From assembly GCF_020524005.1 (NCBI RefSeq), contig NZ_JAIVKK010000010.1, forward strand, positions 113,267-177,266: a stretch of 64,000 bases of DNA, given 5' to 3'. The notes beneath the pieces were generated by a model. That model ran no database searches, was not told where the DNA came from, and was given only the letters and a program-made list of their open reading frames with translations. Positions 56,520 to 64,000 of this stretch are shown here, in pieces (within the stretch, counting starts at the first letter, position 1; every line of letters begins with the position of its first letter). The DNA comes from Microbulbifer aggregans (GTDB lineage Bacteria > Pseudomonadota > Gammaproteobacteria > Pseudomonadales > Cellvibrionaceae). A program made the translations under genes and the position numbers.

Positions 56520-57998
56520 ATGATCCTCTCCGTTGACCAGGGTACCACTGGTACCACCGCGTTTGTTTTCGACCATTTCGGTCAGCTGTGTGGCCGCAGT
56601 TACTCCGAATTCCCTCAGTACTATCCGCAACCCGGTTGGGTCGAGCACGATGCTGATGAAATCTGGCAGGTAACGCGCAAAGTCTGCGCCGCCGCGCTAC
56701 AGCGCGCGGGCATAGCTGCCTCCGATCTCAGTGCAATCGGAATCACCAACCAGCGGGAGACGACCGTTCTCTGGGACAGGAAGACCGGAGAACCGGTGAC
56801 CCGCGCCATTGTCTGGCAGTGCCGACGTTCCGCTGGCATTTGCGACGAATTGCGTGCGACGGGCAGGGCGGAGTGGATCCGGGAAAAGACCGGGTTGATA
56901 CTGGATGCCTATTTTTCCGGTAGTAAGTTGCTGTGGCTGTTTCGCCAGAACCCGGAGCTGTATCGCCGGGCACAGGCCGGCGAGCTCTGTTTCGGTACGA
57001 TGGATAGCTGGCTGATATGGAAGATGAGTGGCGGGCGCGCGCATCTGACCGACCACACCAATGCGTCGCGAACCTTGCTGTACGACATTGAGCGTCGGGG
57101 TTGGGATGCGGAGCTTTCGACACTGTTCAATTGCCCGGCGGCACTTTTACCAGAAATTCGTCCGTCGGCCGGCTATTTTGCGACAACGGATCCGGAAGCC
57201 TTCCTCGGTGGAGAGGTCCCGATATCCGGTGTCGCCGGCGATCAACAGGCGGCCATGTTTGGTCAGGGCTGTGTGATGCCAGGTACGGTCAAGAATACCT
57301 ATGGTACTGGTTGCTTTATGTTGGCCATGGCTGGTGAGGAGCGGCCTGCGGTTCCCGCGGGGTTGCTGGCGACCATTGCCTGCGATGCCAGTGGGCAGCC
57401 TGTATTCGCAATCGAGGGCTCTGTGTTTAACGGTGGCGCTGCGGTGCAGTGGTTGCGCGACGACCTCGGGCTGATCCAGCAGGCTTCGGATTCTGAGCAG
57501 CTGGCGCACAGCGTGAAGGATACGAGGGGCGTGTACCTGGTGCCGGCATTCAGCGGGCTTGGCGCGCCCCATTGGGATGCTGCGGCTCGTGGCGCGGTTT
57601 TTGGCCTGACCCGAGGTGCCGGGCGTGCGGAGATGGTACGCGCGACGCTGGAGTCGATTGCTTACCAGAGCCACGAGCTGATTGAATTGATGGGGGCGGC
57701 GCTCGGCGTAGGCCTCACCTGTTTGCGGGTTGATGGCGGTGCCAGCGCGAACAACTTCCTGATGCAGTTCCAGTCCGATATTTCATCAATTCGGGTCGAG
57801 CGCCCCCGGCAGATCGAGTCAACTGCGGTTGGTGCCGCCTTGCTTGCGGGGATTGGAGCCGGCATCTGGCGGGCGGATGACCTCCCTGAGTCGCTACGGG
57901 AAATTGAGCAGGACTTCCTCCCGCAGATGAGCGACGTTCAGCGCGAGGCGCTTCTGGATGGTTGGGGGAGGGCGGTTAGCGCCTGCCGGTCTTTTTAG
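56520..57998 (+). CDS. glpK: Glycerol kinase
   Basis: 492 aa FGGY-family kinase. N-terminal phosphate loop LSVDQGTTGTT; GWVEHDADEIW, ITNQRETTVLWDRKTGEPV and the signature region TKNTYGTGCFM-like VKNTYGTGCFMLAM; C-terminal RVDGGASANNFLMQFQSDI. Phosphorylates glycerol to glycerol 3-phosphate. No glpF, glpD or glpR nearby; 151 bp after recX, probably own promoter. Confidence 0.93.
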   Translation: MILSVDQGTTGTTAFVFDHFGQLCGRSYSEFPQYYPQPGWVEHDADEIWQVTRKVCAAALQRAGIAASDLSAIGITNQRETTVLWDRKTGEPVTRAIVWQCRRSAGICDELRATGRAEWIREKTGLILDAYFSGSKLLWLFRQNPELYRRAQAGELCFGTMDSWLIWKMSGGRAHLTDHTNASRTLLYDIERRGWDAELSTLFNCPAALLPEIRPSAGYFATTDPEAFLGGEVPISGVAGDQQAAMFGQGCVMPGTVKNTYGTGCFMLAMAGEERPAVPAGLLATIACDASGQPVFAIEGSVFNGGAAVQWLRDDLGLIQQASDSEQLAHSVKDTRGVYLVPAFSGLGAPHWDAAARGAVFGLTRGAGRAEMVRATLESIAYQSHELIELMGAALGVGLTCLRVDGGASANNFLMQFQSDISSIRVERPRQIESTAVGAALLAGIGAGIWRADDLPESLREIEQDFLPQMSDVQREALLDGWGRAVSACRSF

Positions 57999-58234
57999 TC
58001 TCTGGTTAGTTAGTCTCGGGTTGGTTTCTGGCGCCGCCCATTTGTCTTAGGCCTGCTATGGCGAAACACTCGCACCACCTGAGGTTCGACCGCCGGGTCG
58101 GGCCGCCTGCTTGCCACTATTACAGTAATTGCTTCTGCCTTCGTGAAAACCCCCGGAAAGCGTTGTACCATACGCGGTCATTTTTAACCCGACAGCCCGG
58201 TTGTTCAGGGCCTTGGGCTTAAGCAGAGTGAGTC

Positions 58235-58420
58235 ATGGACAAGAAATTACTGAGCCTGTTGGTTTGCCCGGTTAGCAAGGCGCCCCTGGAATACCGTGAA
58301 GAGACCCAGGAACTGGTGTGCAAGGCCAGCGGCCTGGCGTACCCGGTGCGGGACGGTATCCCGGTGATGCTGGAATCCGAGGCGCGCCAACTGACCGCTG
58401 ACGAAAAGCTGGAAAAGTAG
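58235..58420 (+). CDS. Trm112-like protein (YcaR family)
   Basis: 61 aa. [20 protein letters not shown] and [20 protein letters not shown] match YcaR/Trm112. Only one Cys of the usual CPxC pair is present (CPVS), so the metal site is incomplete. Role in bacteria uncertain (possible methyltransferase activator). RBS weak (AGAGTG). Confidence 0.9.
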   Translation: MDKKLLSLLVCPVSKAPLEYREETQELVCKASGLAYPVRDGIPVMLESEARQLTADEKLEK

Positions 58421-58483
58421 CCTCCAGTTTTCAGGCCAAGCCCTGTTGGGCGAATTGGATACTGATGGCAAGTTGGGTGACCT

Positions 58484-58846
58484 ATGGCCAAAACCAGTGT
58501 GTTTAGTCAGATTATTGCGGGAGATATTCCCGCAAAGCGGATTTTCGAAGATGAACAATGCATTGTTATCGAAGATCGATCCCCTCAGGCGCCCACCCAT
58601 TTATTGATCATCCCCCGCAAGCCACTGGTGAGCGTGGCGGACGCACAAAAAGACGATGCGCCGCTTCTCGGCCACTTATTGTGGGTCGCTTCCGAACTCG
58701 CGAGAAAACTCGGGTTGGAGGACGGATTCAGGCTGGTCATCAATAACGGCCGGGGCGCAGGGCAGACAGTGTTTCACCTGCACATTCATTTATTAGCGCA
58801 GCGCAAAATGCGCGAAGCTGGTCTGGCACAGGGGCTGCCAGAATAG
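58484..58846 (+). CDS. HIT-family nucleotide hydrolase (HinT-like)
   Basis: 120 aa. [21 protein letters not shown] at the start and the histidine triad HLHIHLLAQ (H-x-H-x-H) at residues about 101-105. Hydrolyses AMP-linked substrates such as aminoacyl-adenylates. Ends 65 bp before alaS, may be co-transcribed with it. Confidence 0.92.
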   Translation: MAKTSVFSQIIAGDIPAKRIFEDEQCIVIEDRSPQAPTHLLIIPRKPLVSVADAQKDDAPLLGHLLWVASELARKLGLEDGFRLVINNGRGAGQTVFHLHIHLLAQRKMREAGLAQGLPE

Positions 58847-58911
58847 GAATTTGGCCGCGACTTTTTTTGTCGCTGCTGCAAGTTTTAACTGACGAAGTGG
58901 AATTAGGCTGG

Positions 58912-61524
58912 ATGAAGAGCGCACAGATACGCGAAGCATTTCTCAATTATTTTGCCGAGCAGGGCCACACTCGGGTGGCGTCCAGCTCGCTGGTTCCCGG
59001 CAATGACCCGACGCTGATGTTTACCAATGCGGGCATGGTTCAGTTCAAGGATACCTTCCTCGGGCAGGACCCGCGTCCCTATAACCGGGCCACCAGCTCC
59101 CAGCGTTGTGTGCGCGCTGGCGGCAAGCACAATGACCTGGAAAATGTCGGCTATACCGCACGTCACCACACTTTCTTTGAAATGCTGGGCAACTTCAGCT
59201 TTGGCGATTACTTCAAGCGCGAAGCGATTCGTTTCGCGTGGCAGTTCCTCACCGAAGTGCTTGGCCTGCCGGAAGAGCGCCTGTGGGTTACCGTACACAT
59301 CAGTGATGACGAAGCTGCCGATATCTGGCTGAAAGAGATGGGCGTCAGCGCTGATCGTTTTTCCCGTCTCGATGAAGACAACTTCTGGCAGATGGGCGAT
59401 ACCGGCCCCTGCGGCCCGAGTTCGGAAATTTTCTACGACCACGGTGCCGATGTACCTGGTGGTCCCCCCGGGTCCGAGAACGATGACCTGGATCGTTATA
59501 TCGAAATCTGGAACCTGGTATTCATGCAGTATGAGCGCACTGCCGATGGTGAGCTGCACCCACTGCCGAAACCTTCTGTTGATACCGGTATGGGCCTGGA
59601 GCGTATCGCTGCGGTAATGCAGGGTGTGCATTCCAACTATGAAATCGACCTGTTCCAGGCGCTATTGAAGGCCGCCGGCGAGATCGTTGGTTGTGAAAAC
59701 CTGGAAGAGAAATCCCTGCGCGTGATTGCGGATCATATCCGCTCCTGCGCCTTCCTGATTTCCGATGGTGTACTGCCGTCCAACGAAGGCCGCGGCTATG
59801 TGCTGCGCCGGATCATTCGCCGCGCCATCCGCCATGGTCACAAGTTGGGCCATGAGCAGACCTTCTTCTACAAGCTGGTACCGGCGCTGATCGAGCAGAT
59901 GGGTGAGGCTTACCCCGAACTGCAGGAGAAGCGTGAGGCCATTGAGAGCGCATTACGCAAAGAAGAAGAGCAGTTTGCCAAAACCCTGGACAAGGGCATG
60001 ACGCTGCTGGAAGAAGGTCTCTCTTCCCTGAAGGGTAGTGAGATCCCGGGTGAGCTGGTGTTCACTTTGTATGACACCTATGGCTTCCCGGTAGACCTTA
60101 CTCAGGATATCGCCCGTGAGCGCGACCTGACCCTGGATATGGACGGTTACGAAGTCGCGATGGAGGCGCAGCGCGAGCGTGCCCGTGCCGCAGGCAAGTT
60201 CAAAATGGACTATACCGGCAGCCTGGACGTAGAGGGTGCAACGGAGTTCCTCGGCTACGATGCCACTACAGGTACCGGCAAAGTGGTTGCCATCATTAAA
60301 GATGGTGCTCAGGTCGACTCTCTGGAAGAAGGTGAAGCTGGAGCGGTCGTACTGGATCGGACCCCGTTTTATGCGGAGTCAGGTGGCCAGGTCGGTGACA
60401 GTGGTTACCTGCAGAGTGGGGATAGCCGGTTTGAGGTTTCCGACTGCACCAAGCTGGGTGCGCACCATCTCCATCAGGGCAAACTGCTCACGGGCGCACT
60501 GAAGGTTGGTGATAGCGTAGAGTCGGAAGTGGCCGACGATGTCCGCCAGTCCACTGCGCTGAACCACTCTGCCACGCACTTGTTGCATGCGGCGTTACGC
60601 AAGGTTCTCGGCGATCATGTAACCCAGAAGGGCTCACTGGTGGATTCCGAACGCCTGCGTTTTGATTTCTCCCACCCCGAAGCCGTATCGCTCAAGCAAT
60701 TGCGCGCGATCGAATCTCTGGTGAACAGCCAGATCCGGGCTAACACTCCGGTAGAGACAGAAGAGACCGATATCGAAACCGCCAAGAGCAAAGGTGCCAT
60801 GGCGCTGTTTGGCGAGAAATACGGCGATACCGTGCGTGTCCTGACCATGGGCGAGCGTCTGGATAGCGGCGCTTTCTCTGTCGAACTCTGCGGCGGTACC
60901 CACGTAGAGCGCACCGGTGACATCGGTCTGTTGCGCATTGTTGCCGAGAGCGGTATCGCCTCCGGCCAGCGTCGAATTGAGGCCGTCACCGGCGCGCATG
61001 CGCTGGCGATGTTTGACCAGGCCCAGCAGCGTCTCGATCACGCTTCGTCCCTGCTCAAGACTCGCCCGGATCACCTGGCGGAGAAGGTAGAGCAGATTCT
61101 GGCAAGCAATCGCAAGCTGGAGAAGGACCTGGCGCAGCTGAAAACCAAGTTGGCCAGTGGCACTGGCGGTGACCTTACCAGTCAGGCCGTGGAAGTGGCC
61201 GGTGTGAAATTGCTGGCGGCCTCGCTCGATGGCGCTGACGCCAAATCACTGCGGGATCTGGCCGATCAGATGAAAAACAAGCTTGGTAGCGGCATTGTTC
61301 TGCTCGCAGCGCCGGGCGAAGACAAGGTAGCGCTGGTGGCGGCGGTAACCAAGGATCTTACCGGTCGTTTGGCGGCAGGTGATCTGATGCGTTTCGCTGC
61401 TGGCAAGCTTGGTGGCAAGGGCGGTGGTCGACCGGACATGGCGCAGGGTGGCGGGGTCGATGTGGAAGCTCTGCCTGAGCTGCTGAAAGAAGTTCCAGCG
61501 TGGGTTGAGGCTAATATCCGCTGA
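58912..61524 (+). CDS. alaS: Alanyl-tRNA synthetase
   Basis: 870 aa from ATG 58912 (family start [14 protein letters not shown]). Class II core ([39 protein letters not shown]), editing domain zinc sites [11 protein letters not shown] and CGGTH, C-terminal oligomerisation domain with [17 protein letters not shown]. Charges tRNA-Ala and clears Ser/Gly misacylation. Forms the conserved set alaS-lysC-csrA. Confidence 0.97.
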   Translation: MKSAQIREAFLNYFAEQGHTRVASSSLVPGNDPTLMFTNAGMVQFKDTFLGQDPRPYNRATSSQRCVRAGGKHNDLENVGYTARHHTFFEMLGNFSFGDYFKREAIRFAWQFLTEVLGLPEERLWVTVHISDDEAADIWLKEMGVSADRFSRLDEDNFWQMGDTGPCGPSSEIFYDHGADVPGGPPGSENDDLDRYIEIWNLVFMQYERTADGELHPLPKPSVDTGMGLERIAAVMQGVHSNYEIDLFQALLKAAGEIVGCENLEEKSLRVIADHIRSCAFLISDGVLPSNEGRGYVLRRIIRRAIRHGHKLGHEQTFFYKLVPALIEQMGEAYPELQEKREAIESALRKEEEQFAKTLDKGMTLLEEGLSSLKGSEIPGELVFTLYDTYGFPVDLTQDIARERDLTLDMDGYEVAMEAQRERARAAGKFKMDYTGSLDVEGATEFLGYDATTGTGKVVAIIKDGAQVDSLEEGEAGAVVLDRTPFYAESGGQVGDSGYLQSGDSRFEVSDCTKLGAHHLHQGKLLTGALKVGDSVESEVADDVRQSTALNHSATHLLHAALRKVLGDHVTQKGSLVDSERLRFDFSHPEAVSLKQLRAIESLVNSQIRANTPVETEETDIETAKSKGAMALFGEKYGDTVRVLTMGERLDSGAFSVELCGGTHVERTGDIGLLRIVAESGIASGQRRIEAVTGAHALAMFDQAQQRLDHASSLLKTRPDHLAEKVEQILASNRKLEKDLAQLKTKLASGTGGDLTSQAVEVAGVKLLAASLDGADAKSLRDLADQMKNKLGSGIVLLAAPGEDKVALVAAVTKDLTGRLAAGDLMRFAAGKLGGKGGGRPDMAQGGGVDVEALPELLKEVPAWVEANIR

Positions 61525-61673
61525 ATCTGCGGAAAAGATCAGGTTGAATCAGGTTAAATTCGGCCAAATCTGCGATGTTTCAGTTGATTTGGTTGTGATT
61601 TGGTGATTTAGTGCGCGGCACGCGCGAACCTGATGCCGCGCGGCTATAAGAAGTGGTAAGGAACACTAGATCA

Positions 61674-62912
61674 ATGAGTTTGTTCGTGCAGAAGTACGGT
61701 GGCACTTCGGTGGGCTCAGTCGAGCGTATCGAAGCTGTAGCTGATAAGGTCGCATCGTTCAAAGCCCAGGGACACGACATGGTGGTGGTTCTCTCGGCAA
61801 TGAGCGGGGAGACCAATCGCCTGATCGATCTGGCCCGCCAGATACAGGAGCATCCGGATCCCCGGGAAATGGATGTGCTGGTATCTACGGGGGAGCAGGT
61901 AACCATCGCTTTGCTGAGTATGGCACTTAAAAAGCGTGGCTATGATGCGTGCTCATATACCGGTGGTCAGGTAAAGATTCTGACTGACAACGCGCATACC
62001 AAGGCGCGTATTCAGCGCATTGATGTGGAGCGCATGCGCAGGGATCTGGACGCAGGGCGCGTGGTTGTAGTCGCCGGTTTTCAGGGTGTAGACGAAGACG
62101 GCAATATCACCACACTGGGGCGTGGCGGTTCTGATACCACGGGCGTCGCTCTGGCTGCGTCACTCGATGCAACTGAGTGCCAGATCTATACCGACGTGGA
62201 CGGTGTTTACACGACTGACCCGCGGGTAGTGGACAGTGCGCGCCGACTGGATCGGATCACTTTTGAAGAAATGCTGGAAATGGCCAGCCTGGGCTCAAAA
62301 GTGCTGCAGATTCGAGCCGTGGAATTTGCCGGTAAGTACAAGGTGCCACTGCGTGTCCTTTCTACGTTTGAGGAAGGTGAAGGCACACTGATTAGTCTGG
62401 ACGAGGAAGACAACGAGATGGAACAGCCTGTAGTATCCGGCATTGCATTCAATCGGGACGAAGCAAAACTCACAATTCGCGGCGTGCCAGACACTCCGGG
62501 AGTTGCGTGCCGTATTCTCGCACCGGTTGGGGCGGAGAATATCGAAGTTGACGTTATCGTACAGAATATCAGTGCTGTTGATGGCACAACCGACTTCACC
62601 TTTACGGTGCACCGTAATGATCTCAGCAAGGCGCGCCGAGTACTCGAGCGTGTAGCTGAAGAGCTGGGCGCCCGAGAGGTGGTTTCCGACGACAAAATCG
62701 CCAAGGTTTCTATTGTCGGTGTCGGGATGCGTTCGCACGCGAATGTAGCGTCGCGGATGTTTGAAGCGTTGGGTGAGGACAATATAAATATTCAGATGAT
62801 TACTACATCTGAAATAAAAATATCCGTAATTATTGACGAGCGTTACCTTGAGTTAGCGGTTCGTGCGCTGCACAGCGCATTTGAGCTGTCTGAACCCAGG
62901 GTCACAGAATAG
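61674..62912 (+). CDS. lysC: Aspartate kinase
   Basis: 412 aa from ATG 61674 (AAGGA upstream). KYGGTSVGS at the start, GRGGSDTTGVALAASL, and two ACT domains at the C-terminus (about 265-412: LTIRGVPDTPGVACRILAPV, SIVGVGMRSHANVASRMF). First step of the Lys/Thr/Met pathway, probably feedback-inhibited through the ACT domains. Single copy layout as in Pseudomonas. No lysine riboswitch seen upstream (149-bp gap). Confidence 0.96.
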   Translation: MSLFVQKYGGTSVGSVERIEAVADKVASFKAQGHDMVVVLSAMSGETNRLIDLARQIQEHPDPREMDVLVSTGEQVTIALLSMALKKRGYDACSYTGGQVKILTDNAHTKARIQRIDVERMRRDLDAGRVVVVAGFQGVDEDGNITTLGRGGSDTTGVALAASLDATECQIYTDVDGVYTTDPRVVDSARRLDRITFEEMLEMASLGSKVLQIRAVEFAGKYKVPLRVLSTFEEGEGTLISLDEEDNEMEQPVVSGIAFNRDEAKLTIRGVPDTPGVACRILAPVGAENIEVDVIVQNISAVDGTTDFTFTVHRNDLSKARRVLERVAEELGAREVVSDDKIAKVSIVGVGMRSHANVASRMFEALGEDNINIQMITTSEIKISVIIDERYLELAVRALHSAFELSEPRVTE

Positions 62913-63127
62913 CTATAACCAGAGTGAAGGTCATCACCGGCATCCATAGCGATTCAGTTACCTGGCGTTTGAACCGACATGTTGAGATTTTCAGCGTCTG
63001 GGCAATACTGAATAAAGTGACGGACAAGGTTCTCAATTTACGCCGCCGTCGGGTTATGATGATCTAAGGTGCGCACCAGGGAAAACCGGTCGTACCAAAT
63101 CACAGGATGATCAAGGAGAAGTAGGTA

Positions 63128-63322
63128 ATGTTGATTTTAACCCGCCGTATCGGTGAGACACTGATGGTTGGTGACAATGTGACGGTTACCGTATTGGGTG
63201 TTAAAGGCAATCAGGTACGAATTGGTGTAAATGCGCCTAAGGAAGTAGCTGTTCACCGGGAAGAGATTTATCAGCGTATCCAGCGCGAGAAGCAATCTTC
63301 CGATGAGGATAATGCGGAATAA
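63128..63322 (+). CDS. csrA: Carbon storage regulator CsrA (RsmA)
   Basis: 64 aa. [20 protein letters not shown] is the RNA-binding strand 1, with [10 protein letters not shown] near the end containing the second RNA-contact Arg. Binds GGA motifs in mRNA leaders. AAGGAG lies 10 nt before ATG; another GGA-type motif in its own leader could give autoregulation. Followed by a strong terminator. Confidence 0.97.
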   Translation: MLILTRRIGETLMVGDNVTVTVLGVKGNQVRIGVNAPKEVAVHREEIYQRIQREKQSSDEDNAE

Positions 63323-63344
63323 TTTCTGCAAGCTCGATACAGAG

Positions 63345-63370
63345 AAAGGCCGGAGACTCCGGCCTTTTTT
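63345..63370 (+). terminator. Intrinsic terminator of csrA
   Basis: AAAGGCCGGAG / CTCCGGCCTTT with T-run. Confidence 0.92.
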
Positions 63371-63428
63371 GTATTTGTATGATTTGTGAACGACCTTTAA
63401 GAAAGTGCAAAAAGTTGTTGATTCCCCA

Positions 63429-63456
63429 TTGATTTTTGCCGAACCGCTGGTAATAT
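63429..63456 (+). promoter_or_regulatory. Promoter of tRNA-Ser
   Basis: TTGATT (63429-63434), 16-bp spacer, TAATAT (63451-63456), then a GC-rich discriminator GCGCCCC as in stringently controlled tRNA genes. Confidence 0.6.
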
Positions 63457-63553
63457 GCGCCCCACTTCCAGCGAGCAAGACCAGTTGATGATCTTGGTCG
63501 CGGGGCTCCGGAAAGGAGTTGTAGAGGTCTAGGGCCTTTGCGAAAAAGTTTCC

Positions 63554-63643
63554 GGTGAGGTGGCCGAGTGGCTGAAGGCGCGCCCCTGCTAAGGGCGTAT
63601 GGGTTAACACTCATCGAGGGTTCGAATCCCTCCCTCACCGCCA
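63554..63643 (+). tRNA. serX: tRNA-Ser(GCU)
   Basis: 90 nt with encoded CCA. Acceptor stem GGTGAGG/CCTCACC, anticodon stem CGCCC/GGGCG around CTGCTAA with anticodon GCT at 63588-63590, long variable arm and TTCGAAT in the T loop. Same place after csrA as in E. coli. The symbol is only a generic label. Confidence 0.92.
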
Positions 63644-63650
63644 TATAGAA

Positions 63651-63678
63651 AACACTCTCTCAGGAGGGTGTTTTTTTT
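63651..63678 (+). terminator. Intrinsic terminator after tRNA-Ser
   Basis: AACACTCT, loop CTCAGG, AGGGTGTT then T8. The tRNA is thus a single-gene unit. Confidence 0.88.
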
Positions 63679-63884
63679 ATGACTGGATGCCGGTGTTTTT
63701 GGTGTTCGGTTAGCGCGAATTTGGATGTGCTCAAGCTGAGTGAATAAGTTTGAAGAAACTGCTTGCAAAGCTTCAGTTGAATCCCTAAAGTTCGCGCCCT
63801 CGCTGCTGCAGAGACAGCGCGAGCGGCAAGAAAGGTTGTTGATTTTCAAAGGGTTTTCCCTGAAAAAGAAATTCAAAAAACAGC

Positions 63885-63912
63885 TTGCCAAGCGGTAAGA
63901 GCTCGATATAAT
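63885..63912 (+). promoter_or_regulatory. Strong stable-RNA-type promoter at the window end
   Basis: TTGCCA (63885-63890), 16-bp spacer, TATAAT (63907-63912), GC-rich discriminator GCGCGCCC, and an A-rich UP-like tract before the -35. The transcript runs out of the window, starting with a hairpin at about 63950-63988. Probably drives an rRNA or tRNA operon. Confidence 0.65.
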
Positions 63913-64000
63913 GCGCGCCCTTATCGAGATCGCCGAGAGGTGGTCGAGAGCTTCGGAACACCTTGATTTATAAGGGTTTCGGAGCAAAAAAAGTCTGCGA

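Noticed and set aside
61525..61673. Lysine riboswitch before lysC
   Set aside because: The 149-bp gap is shorter than that RNA and shows no matching helices or motifs.
63930..64000. Second tRNA at the window end
   Set aside because: There is a hairpin and a strong promoter, but no cloverleaf, T-loop or acceptor pairing could be drawn.

Overview
The window looks like a chromosomal segment of a marine gammaproteobacterium of the Cellvibrionales, most likely Microbulbifer or a close relative. This rests on gene content and order (fdxA-mutS, cinA-recA-recX, alaS-lysC-csrA-tRNA-Ser), abundant TonB-dependent receptors, and moderate to high GC; it is an inference, not a database match.

Layout. 0-5 kb: a type I secretion module (TolC-like outer membrane protein cut by the window edge, ABC transporter with a C39-like domain, HlyD-type adaptor). 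5-8.3 kb: a large fusion of an alpha/alpha-toroid-like domain to a CapA metallophosphatase domain. 8.5-16.7 kb: fatty-acid metabolism (FadH dienoyl-CoA reductase, LysR regulator, then a phosphatase-fold protein, an acyl-CoA dehydrogenase, an APH-type kinase and two SDR enzymes, resembling the split form of ACAD11 or the Lva system). 16.7-25.8 kb: a sigma-factor-like/membrane-protein pair, dinB, small membrane proteins, fdxA, mutS and small unknowns.

25.9-53.9 kb is the centrepiece: a peptidoglycan (muropeptide) scavenging island inserted between mutS and cinA, genes that I recall as near neighbours in Pseudomonas. It encodes outer-envelope and periplasmic degradation (two-domain NagZ lipoprotein, AmiD-like zinc amidase lipoprotein, AmiE-like serine hydrolase lipoprotein, NamZ exo-muramidase, NlpC/P60 YkfC-like endopeptidase, Tat-type LD-carboxypeptidase, a transglutaminase-fold protein), uptake (two TonB-dependent receptors, an SSS symporter, an NhaC-type carrier, a NagX-like membrane protein) and cytoplasmic catabolism (BadF-type sugar kinase, MurQ etherase, L-Ala-D/L-Glu epimerase). 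A flavin-dependent halogenase homologue sits between the receptors. There is no PTS (MurP) gene; MurNAc would enter by a symporter and be phosphorylated inside.

Two RpiR/MurR regulators in the island share an identical 19-residue stretch in the helix-turn-helix, and nearly every promoter region of the island carries a 13-bp palindrome close to GAATAATTTATTC, often in pairs 30-33 bp apart. One copy overlaps the -10 box of a promoter that is followed about 140 bp later by an intrinsic terminator with no credible ORF between: a candidate regulated small RNA (about 53776-53935). I regard this island, its operator set and the possible sRNA as the most likely undescribed system here.

54-64 kb: conserved housekeeping genes: cinA/pncC, recA (with LexA box), recX, glpK, a Trm112-like protein, a HIT protein, alaS, lysC, csrA, tRNA-Ser(GCU), and finally a strong stable-RNA-type promoter firing out of the window.
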